In this document: positions 1 through 5,090 of the stretch, piece by piece
Layout: each line of letters opens with the position of its first letter
Numbering within the stretch: position 1 is the stretch's first letter
NCBI GenBank assembly: GCA_041485845.1
Contig: JBGPKH010000656.1
Span: forward strand, 1 to 5,090
Length of the DNA: 5,090 bases
Source of the DNA: OMOG01 sp041485845
GTDB taxonomy: Bacteria; Acidobacteriota; Terriglobia; Bryobacterales; Bryobacteraceae
Reading direction: 5' to 3'
Made by a program: the position numbers and the translations under genes
The notes under the pieces: model-generated
Database searches by the model: none
The model's input: the letters and a program-made list of their open reading frames with translations, nothing else
What the model was told of the DNA's origin: nothing

Positions 1-3
1 ACA

Positions 4-216
4 ATGATCAAATACGAAGTCATCATCTATTGGAGCGACGAAGACGGGGCGTTCATCGCGGAGGTGCCGGAACTTCCGGGGTGTATGGCGCACGGCGTCA
101 CCCAGGAAGCCGCGCTCGGCAACGCACAGGATGCCATTCGTCTCTGGATCGATACTGCCAAGGAGTTTGGCGATCCGATTCCAGAGCCGAAGGGGCGGCG
201 CCTAATCTTAGCCTGA
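4..216 (+). CDS. hicB: HicB-type antitoxin, 70 aa
   Basis: This small protein has the HicB fold signature: a beta-rich start (MIKYEVIIYW), then the family's hallmark FIAEVPELPGC at residues 17-27, a helix with EAALGNAQDAIRLWID, and the typical ending IPEPKGR. In known HicAB systems HicB neutralises HicA, a small mRNA-cleaving double-stranded-RNA-binding-like toxin. At 70 residues it is the short form, with no room for the C-terminal ribbon-helix-helix or HTH DNA-binding domain found in longer HicB proteins, so autoregulation is not evident here. The ATG lies 3 bases from the window edge, so the ribosome binding site cannot be judged. No hicA-like gene follows downstream; if a partner exists it is probably just upstream, outside the window, as in the common hicA-hicB order. 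The gene converges on the minus-strand PIG-L gene. Confidence 0.88.
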   Translation: MIKYEVIIYWSDEDGAFIAEVPELPGCMAHGVTQEAALGNAQDAIRLWIDTAKEFGDPIPEPKGRRLILA

Positions 217-259
217 TGGGCGTCCCCGGAACCCGCGTAGGGCGTAATTGCCAGACTGC

Positions 260-305
260 TGGCCGGCTTCCGAGTGAACGGAGCCGCCTGGAGCCCGGCC
301 GGCCA
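260..305. repeat. inverted repeat (8 bp arms) with an inner hairpin
   Basis: TGGCCGGC at 260-267 is the reverse complement of GCCGGCCA at 298-305. Inside, TTCCG at 268-272 can pair with CGGAG at 279-283 with one mismatch or bulge. The pairing is seen directly; a role as an RNA structure or as the end of the convergent transcripts is inference. GC-rich arms of this length can occur by chance. Confidence 0.4.
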
Positions 306-306
306 A

Positions 307-346
307 CTTCCCATATGAGGACGTGTGGTGGGTCGCTCATGGGAAG
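307..346. repeat. imperfect inverted repeat, 11 bp with a 2-base bulge
   Basis: CTTCCCATATGAG at 307-319 pairs with CTCATGGGAAG at 336-346 over 11 base pairs, with two extra bases (AT) bulged in the left arm and a loop of 16 bases. This is longer than expected by chance over so short a distance. No T-run follows on either strand, so it does not look like a classical terminator. It could be a structured RNA element or the trace of a mobile element end. Confidence 0.5.
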
Positions 347-371
347 CGGATATCGCGCCAGCAATCGGTTT

Positions 372-393
372 CCTAAAACGCTACGGCGTTAGG
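372..393. repeat. hairpin with UACG loop
   Basis: CCTAAAACGC at 372-381 pairs with GCGTTAGG at 386-393 (8 bp, two extra A bases in the left arm), closing a TACG loop at 382-385. Read as plus-strand RNA the closing C(UACG)G is of the very stable UNCG tetraloop type. No T-run follows. A structural role is inferred only. Confidence 0.45.
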
Positions 394-504
394 GAGGATC
401 TAGGTGTCAGACAGAAACATCTTCAGCAATTGGGACTGACGGTCGGAAACCGCGAGCTGGGAAGCGACGGATACCGCCCTTACTCAGGCACTACCCGTGG
501 GCGC

Positions 505-1353
<849 letters not shown>

Positions 1354-1360
1354 GAGCAGT

Positions 1361-1365
1361 TCCTC
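1361..1365 (-). promoter_or_regulatory. ribosome binding site of the PIG-L gene
   Basis: On the minus strand GAGGA lies 7 bases before the ATG at 1353, inside the 22-base gap after the upstream gene's stop. This fixes the start of the deacetylase and indicates its own translation initiation within the operon. Confidence 0.7.
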
Positions 1366-1375
1366 GATTCATCGA

Positions 1376-3310
1376 TCACTGGATGTAGTGGTAGTAGCGG
1401 CCCATCCAATAGGCGTGCAGAAAGTCCGCGGCTCCGGTTTCGTATTCCCGCCACAGGCGCAGCTCGTTCCACGTTTTGCCGTCGCCGCTGGCGTACGCGC
1501 CGCCGGGCCCCGCCGCTATGGCGCCCCGCGGCGTGATGAATACGGAAGTCGCCCGCGGGATACGCCAGCCCGCCATGGCCGGTTCGCCATCGCCCTCGCC
1601 GGTCCTGCGCAGCAGCCGATTCAAGCTGTCGATGCGCAACTCGAATCCGCCGCCTTTTTGCCAGGCGCCGAAATCCGGCTTGCGAAACGCAGGCGCGGCC
1701 TCACCCGCCACGCTGTGCCAGCTCAGGCCGCCATCGCGCGTCAGCGCCAGCCCGCGGTCGGTCCCGGCATACAGCACGAAGGTGCGGGTTTCCGAAGGCG
1801 CGATGTTGCTCACGCGCGCGCCCATGAGTCCGGCGCTCCGGTCGTCCCAGCTCTTCATCCCGTCGCGGGTCATGTAGATCCGGCCCTCGGCATCGCTGAA
1901 CCAGGCCACCTGCGGATCGTCGCAGGAGAATTCGAGCGCCGTGATGGCGGGCTTGAGCCAGCCATCCATCTGGTACGGGTTGCCTTTCCACGCGTACTCG
2001 TTATCCAGCGGGCGCTCGTTGATGGGGACCGGTTTGGCCGCCTGTTTCTGACCCATCCGGTCGGCGAAGGGGTTTCGCTCGAGATCGCTCCGCAGCGAGT
2101 TCATCACGGGGCGCATCACGCGGCCGGCCGGATAGAGCCGCAAGGTCTCGTTAGCCAGTTGCAGCGCCTCCGCCCGGTGCGGCAGCGCCGCGTCCTGCCC
2201 GGTGAGGACCAAGGTCATGTAGGCGAACAGCGAGTTGCCCTCCATCCAGTTCATCTCCCACAAATCCATCAGCCACTCGCGATAGCGCGACCCGAGGCCG
2301 GGGTCCCGCTCATAGCGCATCAGGTTGAACAGCGCTTCGTAGGCCTGCCCCTCGCTGCTGTGATTCACTCGCGCCACGCGCTCGAGTGAGAACGGGCCCC
2401 GGTCACGGGCCGGGTCCGGATGGTCGCGGAACCGGGTCGCCACCTTGCGGTACTCGTCGAGGTAGCGCTGCTTCCCGGTGATGTGATGGGCAATCAGCAG
2501 GTCGGGCAATGCCATGAGGCTGGCCCGTAGCGCGGGCCGCCAGCCGGGCGTGACGCTATAGCGCGCCAGCGTACGGGCGTAGGTCTTGAGGTAATACTCG
2601 TCGCGCGACGGGTCCGGGTCGATGCCGACGTGCCCGTACTGGGTCACTTCGCCGTCGAGGTCGATGATGCGGTAGTGGTTGTCGAGCAGGTGCGTCATCA
2701 GACGGTCCACGTCCTCGGCGACGGTCGCCTTCTGCGCGGCGTCGGCGGCCAGGTCGTAGTAGATGGCGTAGCCGTACAGCACGGCATTGAAGTTGTCTAC
2801 GCTGACGTCGCTGTAGAACCGGTAGTCGGAATATGTCCCTTGTCCCTGGCGCCACTCGCGCGAGTCGCCGCCGCGTTCGAAGCCTTCGACGGGGCCGTGT
2901 CCTTTCACGTAGCCCCGTGCCAGCAGGCCGGGCTTACCGGTCACCTCCTGCAATACGCGCAAACCGTGCAGGATTTCGCCGCCATGCCGGCGAACCGCGG
3001 GGTCATGCGTGACCGCATACTGATACCCCACACCCGCCAGGTATCTTCCGGTCCAGACGCCCGCGTGGATCACGTTGCCGGGCTGGTCGACCGTGTGCAG
3101 CCATTTGTCCCCGGGCGCTTCGGCCGGAACAATTGAGACGTAGAGCCCGTCGAGCATGTGCCGCTCCATGAGGTTTCTTTGCAGCACCCGGGACTTTTCT
3201 TCCAGGCTTTGCGCCGCCCCGGGCCGCTCGGCCGAGAGCAGAGCCAGGGGCAGACCAAGGCCAAGGAAGTAGATGGCACGAAGGACAAGTTGTCGAAACA
3301 TCCCATTCAT
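1376..3310 (-). CDS. predicted secreted protein with helical N-terminal region and Asp-box (BNR-like) C-terminal region, 644 aa
   Basis: I do not recognise a named family for the whole protein. From the chosen start (ATG at 3310) it begins with a good signal peptide: MNGMFRQLVLR, a hydrophobic stretch AIYFLGLGLPLALL, and a likely cut after LSA near residue 27. Residues ~35-415 are rich in amphipathic helices with aromatic and glycine pairs (GVWTGRYLAGVGYQYAV, 84-100; VDNFNAVLYGYAIYYD, 171-186; SSEGQAYEALFNLMRY, 318-333), reminiscent of the alpha/alpha-toroid folds of glycan-active enzymes; that is inference. Residues ~455-620 carry three Asp-box-like motifs, TRDGMKSW (481-488), TRDGGLSW (524-531) and SGDGKTW (608-614), as in BNR/sialidase-type propellers, but only two or three blades fit, so the propeller is partial or divergent. 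An in-frame ATG 16 codons upstream (3358) is open, but it would put a charged leader before the signal peptide, and AAAGGG sits 5 bases before 3310, so I prefer the shorter form. It is the first gene of a two-gene operon with the PIG-L deacetylase, suggesting joint action on an acetylated glycan or glycoconjugate outside the cytoplasm. Confidence 0.85.
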   Translation of the reverse strand: MNGMFRQLVLRAIYFLGLGLPLALLSAERPGAAQSLEEKSRVLQRNLMERHMLDGLYVSIVPAEAPGDKWLHTVDQPGNVIHAGVWTGRYLAGVGYQYAVTHDPAVRRHGGEILHGLRVLQEVTGKPGLLARGYVKGHGPVEGFERGGDSREWRQGQGTYSDYRFYSDVSVDNFNAVLYGYAIYYDLAADAAQKATVAEDVDRLMTHLLDNHYRIIDLDGEVTQYGHVGIDPDPSRDEYYLKTYARTLARYSVTPGWRPALRASLMALPDLLIAHHITGKQRYLDEYRKVATRFRDHPDPARDRGPFSLERVARVNHSSEGQAYEALFNLMRYERDPGLGSRYREWLMDLWEMNWMEGNSLFAYMTLVLTGQDAALPHRAEALQLANETLRLYPAGRVMRPVMNSLRSDLERNPFADRMGQKQAAKPVPINERPLDNEYAWKGNPYQMDGWLKPAITALEFSCDDPQVAWFSDAEGRIYMTRDGMKSWDDRSAGLMGARVSNIAPSETRTFVLYAGTDRGLALTRDGGLSWHSVAGEAAPAFRKPDFGAWQKGGGFELRIDSLNRLLRRTGEGDGEPAMAGWRIPRATSVFITPRGAIAAGPGGAYASGDGKTWNELRLWREYETGAADFLHAYWMGRYYHYIQ

Positions 3311-3315
3311 GTTAT

Positions 3316-3321
3316 CCCTTT
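3316..3321 (-). promoter_or_regulatory. ribosome binding site deciding the start at 3310
   Basis: The minus strand reads AAAGGG, then 5 bases, then ATG at 3310. It favours this start over the upstream ATG at 3358 and the downstream ATG at 3301, and agrees with the signal peptide beginning at this methionine. Confidence 0.55.
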
Positions 3322-3335
3322 CGTCTGGGGCGAAA

Positions 3336-3341
3336 ATTATG
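3336..3341 (-). promoter_or_regulatory. possible -10 element of the secreted protein/PIG-L operon
   Basis: CATAAT on the minus strand lies about 26 bases upstream of the ATG at 3310, within an AT-rich patch of otherwise GC-rich leader. A start of transcription near 3329 would leave a short leader containing the AAAGGG site. No good -35 box is found at 16-18 bases (a TTGCCG lies only 11 bases upstream), so this is weak. Confidence 0.22.
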
Positions 3342-3369
3342 GCCGATTCGACCGGCAACCCGTGTAGGG

Positions 3370-3385
3370 GCGAAGCCTGCTTCGC
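3370..3385. repeat. perfect short palindrome, GCGAAG-CCTG-CTTCGC
   Basis: Six-base arms at 3370-3375 and 3380-3385 pair perfectly around a CCTG loop, about 60 bases upstream of the operon's ATG. It resembles the short palindromes (REP-like) scattered between genes in many GC-rich genomes, or could be an operator. There is only one copy in the window, so its nature is open. Confidence 0.4.
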
Positions 3386-3490
3386 GCATGCCCGGGAGAC
3401 TCCTGGGGGAATACCGCGAACTCACGGTTTCAGTTTGGCCTGCAGAGCCTGCGCGTGGCGGCGCCGGTGGCCTTGCGACATTCCACATTC

Positions 3491-3851
3491 ACGGCGCGAG
3501 ATTCATCGCGGCTTTTCTTGTGACGTTTGGCCGTTCGTGGCGCTCGCCGGAAGCTTCACGTACGCAATCCCCGTGAGGCTTCCCACCCCGGCCAGCAGGA
3601 CCTTCTTTCCCGATCCGTCCATCCTGGCGCTGTACACATTCCCCCCCAGGTCGGTGAAAAACATGCGCCCGCCGTGGACATCGAGCGCGATGCCGATGCC
3701 CTCCTGCAGACCCGACACCAGAATCTCCACGGCGCCGCCATCCATCGGCGCCCCGGTTGATCGTGTTACCACGCGGTGGATCGCCGCGATCGGTCCAGTA
3801 CATCATGCGGCTGCCGAAGTCCAGATCCAGGTCGATCGGTTCCGGCAGTCC
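3491..3851 (-). repeat. direct repeat, copy 1 (361 bp; partner 4681-5040)
   Basis: This block matches 4681-5040 in the same orientation with about 20 mismatches and one single-base gap by my hand alignment (about 94% identity). The left limit is 12 bases past the propeller stop codon and the right limit is inside the propeller coding sequence, just after the codons for GLPEP. Sequences outside both limits show no similarity. Confidence 0.93.
3503..3851 (-). pseudogene. truncated, frameshifted 3' relic of a YWTD-type beta-propeller gene
   Basis: The translation gives GLPEPIDLDLDFGSRMMYWT (start of the relic) in one frame and, after a shift, APMDGGAVEILVSGLQEG onward to the stop TGA at 3503-3505 in the next. 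Both parts match the end of the propeller gene at the right edge of the window. The frame is broken by an extra C in the run 3751-3754 (plus strand CCCC; the other copy has CCC at 4941-4943). Only about two blades remain, and the rest of the gene is missing: at 3851 the homology stops and the PIN gene region begins. A GTG at 3866-3864 could start a short product if the frameshift were an error, but a two-blade fragment should not fold as a propeller. It differs from the other copy at about ten residues, several in the last ten codons (NGQTSQEKPR against NGLTPEEKPR). Confidence 0.82.
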
Positions 3852-4285
3852 GGCGACACTCTGCACAGCGTCAGATTCGCCGATCCAGGAGCCGGACGAA
3901 CCCCTTCCTGCGAGAAGTGGCGGTCGTGGGTGAGGATCTCCTGAATTTGCTTTTGCCTCATGACGTTCATGGAAATGCAGTCCGCGAGGCTGTATTCCTT
4001 GTCGGGGCGCTTTTCGTATAGATACAATCCGGCTAGGAACGATTCGCGGGATTGAAACGACAACCTCAATGCCTGAGTTTGCGAGTATTTCACGGACAGC
4101 CATACACGCAGGCGTCTGGTCCGTTCGCCGCGCGAAGAAACAGCGGTCAGGAATTCGCTCAAGACTTCTTCCGTGGTCACCAGCGAGGCTCCAGATAGAT
4201 CCACGGCACTGGCGGCTTCGGACCAAGAGTCGCCGGGCACAAAGAGCGCAATCCAATAAAGCGTGTCGGCAAAAACGAGCTTCAC
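3803..4285 (-). CDS. PIN-domain ribonuclease toxin (VapC-like), C-terminus frameshifted, 160 aa as read
   Basis: PIN-domain toxins of VapBC-type modules are Mg-dependent ribonucleases. The four acidic positions are recognisable: D7 in VFADTLYW, E44 in VLSEFL, D102 in SLADCISM and D121 in THDRHF. The start is a GTG (4285-4283) that overlaps the antitoxin stop as GTGA, so translation is probably coupled; no strong ribosome binding site is seen. The family normally ends soon after HDRHF.Q.GF. Here the frame continues as GVRPAPGSANLTLCRVS and then runs through 3851 into the propeller relic, whose bases code the last 16 residues (145-160). Removing one base from the four-C run at 3901-3904 gives instead QEGFVRLLDRRI and a TGA at 3871-3873, a 137-residue protein with a normal VapC-like end. 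The gene is therefore either a recent C-terminal frameshift mutant with an added tail or a sequencing error. The catalytic core is intact, so activity may be kept. Confidence 0.85.
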   Translation of the reverse strand: MKLVFADTLYWIALFVPGDSWSEAASAVDLSGASLVTTEEVLSEFLTAVSSRGERTRRLRVWLSVKYSQTQALRLSFQSRESFLAGLYLYEKRPDKEYSLADCISMNVMRQKQIQEILTHDRHFSQEGVRPAPGSANLTLCRVSPDCRNRSTWIWTSAAA

Positions 4286-4476
4286 CGTTTCGGCGTTCCG
4301 TACACGTAATGGTCCACTTGATCCGAGAGATCCTTCGGGATTCTACTCAACTCTTCCTCGGGAATCATTCGCCCGAGACGCTGCACGATTCTGGCGATCT
4401 CCGGCATCCGCGATTTCGGGGCCGGCTTTCCACCGGATCGCGCGTCGCTTTTGGTTTTTCCGATCGGGCGTGCCAT
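4282..4476 (-). CDS. small antitoxin-like protein upstream of the PIN toxin, 64 aa
   Basis: This gene lies directly upstream of the PIN gene and overlaps it by four bases (GTGA), the usual antitoxin-toxin arrangement. The protein has a basic, probably disordered start (MARPIGKTKSDARSGGKPAP, residues 1-20), a helical middle (MPEIARIVQRLGRMIPEEEL) and an ending DLSDQVDHYVYGTPKR. Small proteins ending in a YGTPKR-like motif next to PIN toxins seem familiar to me from other bacteria, but I cannot give a family name. No ribbon-helix-helix, AbrB or Phd-like DNA-binding region is evident, so it may bind the toxin without being a classical repressor. The ATG at 4476 is the only sensible start: the frame is closed by a TGA three codons upstream. 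No clear ribosome binding site precedes it, which may mean a short or absent leader. The function is inferred from position and size. Confidence 0.7.
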   Translation of the reverse strand: MARPIGKTKSDARSGGKPAPKSRMPEIARIVQRLGRMIPEEELSRIPKDLSDQVDHYVYGTPKR

Positions 4477-4572
4477 AGCAATTCAAGCATACCAAGGTGG
4501 CCAATTGATTTGCTCCGCGCGAAAGTGATCGCCAGCCAGGCCATGTCTGCTGGCAGCACCAGTCGCAGCAGT

Positions 4573-4593
4573 GGCGCGGGAAACGCGCCTTTT
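4573..4593 (+). terminator. GC-rich hairpin followed by four T, possible weak terminator
   Basis: GGCGCG at 4573-4578 pairs with CGCGCC at 4584-4589 around a five-base loop and is followed by TTTT (4590-4593) on the plus strand. No plus-strand gene precedes it, so its orientation is odd. On the minus strand the same hairpin lies about 100 bases past the propeller stop and before the antitoxin gene, where it could slow or end read-through, but no T-run follows in that direction. Confidence 0.28.
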
Positions 4594-4620
4594 CGGCCTT
4601 GATGCCGCTGACGCGGAAAT

Positions 4621-4668
4621 CGCGCCAGAAACAAAGCACTCAGCCATCCGGAAACGCGGCCTGGCGCG
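4621..4668. repeat. inverted repeat, 8 bp arms, downstream of the propeller stop
   Basis: CGCGCCAG at 4621-4628 is the reverse complement of CTGGCGCG at 4661-4668, with 32 bases between. It lies just past the end of the propeller gene (stop at 4693-4695) and could shape the 3' end of its transcript. Arms this short and GC-rich may be chance. Confidence 0.3.
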
Positions 4669-4680
4669 GGTTTGGCAGCG

Positions 4681-5040
4681 ACGGCGCGAGATTCATCTCG
4701 GCTTTTCTTCCGGCGTTAGGCCGTTCGTGGCGCTCGCCGGAAGCTCCACGTACGCAATCCCCGTGAGGCTTCCCACCCCGGCCAGCAGGATCTTCTTTCC
4801 CGATCCGTCCATCCCGGCGCTGTACACATTTCCCCCCAGGTCGGTGAAGAACATGCGCCCGCCGTGGATATCGAGCGCGATGCCGATGCCCTCCTGCAGA
4901 CCCGACACCAGAATCTCCACTGCGCCGCCATCCATCGGCGCCCGGTTCATGGTGTTACCGCGCGGTGGATCGCCCCGATCCGCCCAGTACATCATGCGGC
5001 TGCCGAGGTCCAGATCCAGGTCGATCGGCTCCGGCAGTCC
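4681..5040 (-). repeat. direct repeat, copy 2 (360 bp; partner 3491-3851)
   Basis: This is the copy that forms the readable 3' end of the propeller gene at the right edge. It is separated from copy 1 by 829 bases that hold the antitoxin and PIN genes. It is one base shorter than copy 1 because it has three instead of four C at 4941-4943, which keeps the reading frame open. Confidence 0.93.
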
Positions 5041-5090
5041 TTTCAGCAGAACTTCGATATCCGACCGGTGCGCCGCATCCTGGCCCTTGG
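4693..5090 (-). CDS. YWTD/NHL-type beta-propeller protein, C-terminal part (gene continues beyond the right edge)
   Basis: The frame is open from the window edge (5088 inward) to a TGA at 4693-4695, giving about 131 C-terminal residues. It reads KGQDAAHRSDIEVLLKGLPE, then two blade-like repeats: RMMYWADRGD...PMDGGAVEILVSGLQEGIGIALD (from 4998) and RMFFTDLGGNVYSAGMDGSG with LAGVGSLTGIAY. The pattern of YW(T/A)D or FFTD, then DG(S/G), then a GIALD-type strand is that of LDL-receptor class B (YWTD) propellers, which act as binding or lactonase-like scaffolds in bacteria. The protein ends with a short polar tail, PASATNGLTPEEKPR. A methionine at 4995 is internal to a blade and is not a believable start; the true start lies outside the window. 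Binding partner and location in the cell cannot be judged without the N-terminus. Confidence 0.85.
   Translation of the reverse strand, partial: KGQDAAHRSDIEVLLKGLPEPIDLDLDLGSRMMYWADRGDPPRGNTMNRAPMDGGAVEILVSGLQEGIGIALDIHGGRMFFTDLGGNVYSAGMDGSGKKILLAGVGSLTGIAYVELPASATNGLTPEEKPR

Larger units (their letters stand above)
217..504. other. intergenic region between convergent genes, with inverted repeats
   Basis: No gene is supported in these 288 bases. Open frames that cross the region are short or run on as antisense to the PIG-L gene, and their translations look like no family I recognise. What is visible is a series of imperfect inverted repeats at about 260-305, 307-346 and 372-393 (entered separately). 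None is followed by a convincing T-run on either strand, so I cannot call a standard rho-independent terminator although this is where the convergent hicB and PIG-L transcripts should end. Confidence 0.6.

Noticed and set aside
230..350. Possible group II intron or retroelement end
   Set aside because: Hairpins are present, but no recognisable domain V sequence and no reverse transcriptase remnant could be found on either strand.
3311..3358. Upstream in-frame ATG at 3358 for the 644-residue gene
   Set aside because: It would place MPVESAIIFAPDERDN in front of a good signal peptide and overlap the likely promoter and ribosome binding site.
3489..4256. Minus-strand open frame of 255 codons crossing the PIN gene and the propeller relic
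   Set aside because: Only the part 3755-3851 resembles the propeller; the rest is an off-frame reading of the PIN gene and of the relic beyond its frameshift. It is not a fusion gene.
3491..5040. Composite transposon with the 360-bp blocks as flanking IS elements
   Set aside because: The repeats code for the end of a propeller protein, have no terminal inverted repeats and contain no transposase.

Overview
The window is GC-rich bacterial DNA in which almost everything between about 505 and the right edge is read from the minus strand. Secreted, signal-peptide-bearing proteins of uncertain enzymology, a PIG-L deacetylase, YWTD/NHL-type propellers and several toxin-antitoxin fragments suggest a soil or environmental bacterium of the Acidobacteriota (Solibacter/Bryobacter-like). 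That placement is inferred from protein style alone and is not proven.

Layout. (1) At the left edge is a complete hicB-type antitoxin on the plus strand (4-216); its toxin partner is not in the window. (2) Positions 217-504 hold no convincing gene but contain a run of imperfect inverted repeats. (3) A two-gene minus-strand operon follows: a 644-residue predicted secreted protein with an alpha-helical N-terminal region and a C-terminal Asp-box (BNR-like) region (1376-3310), then, 22 bases downstream, a predicted exported PIG-L family zinc deacetylase (505-1353). (4) Positions 3311-3490 are the leader and promoter region of that operon. (5) From 3491 to 3851 lies a truncated, frameshifted relic of the 3' end of a YWTD-type beta-propeller gene. 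(6) Immediately upstream of it is a compact toxin-antitoxin module: a 64-residue antitoxin-like gene (4282-4476) overlapping by GTGA with a PIN-domain (VapC-like) ribonuclease gene (3803-4285). (7) From 4693 to the right edge is the intact 3' end of a YWTD propeller gene.

The most notable structure is the relation between (5), (6) and (7). The last ~116 codons of the propeller gene plus 12 bases past its stop occur twice as direct repeats (3491-3851 and 4681-5040; by my hand count about 20 mismatches and one gap), and the toxin-antitoxin module sits exactly between them. This is what one expects if a cassette arrived together with a replacement 3' end, leaving the host gene readable and displacing the old 3' end to the far side; other duplication histories are possible.

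The PIN toxin appears to carry a +1 frameshift at a four-C tract (3901-3904, plus strand). Removing one base restores a typical VapC ending and a TGA at 3871-3873; as written, the frame runs past that stop and 16 codons into the propeller relic. The relic has its own +1 change in another four-C tract (3751-3754), so either both are real decay or both are homopolymer errors in the assembly.
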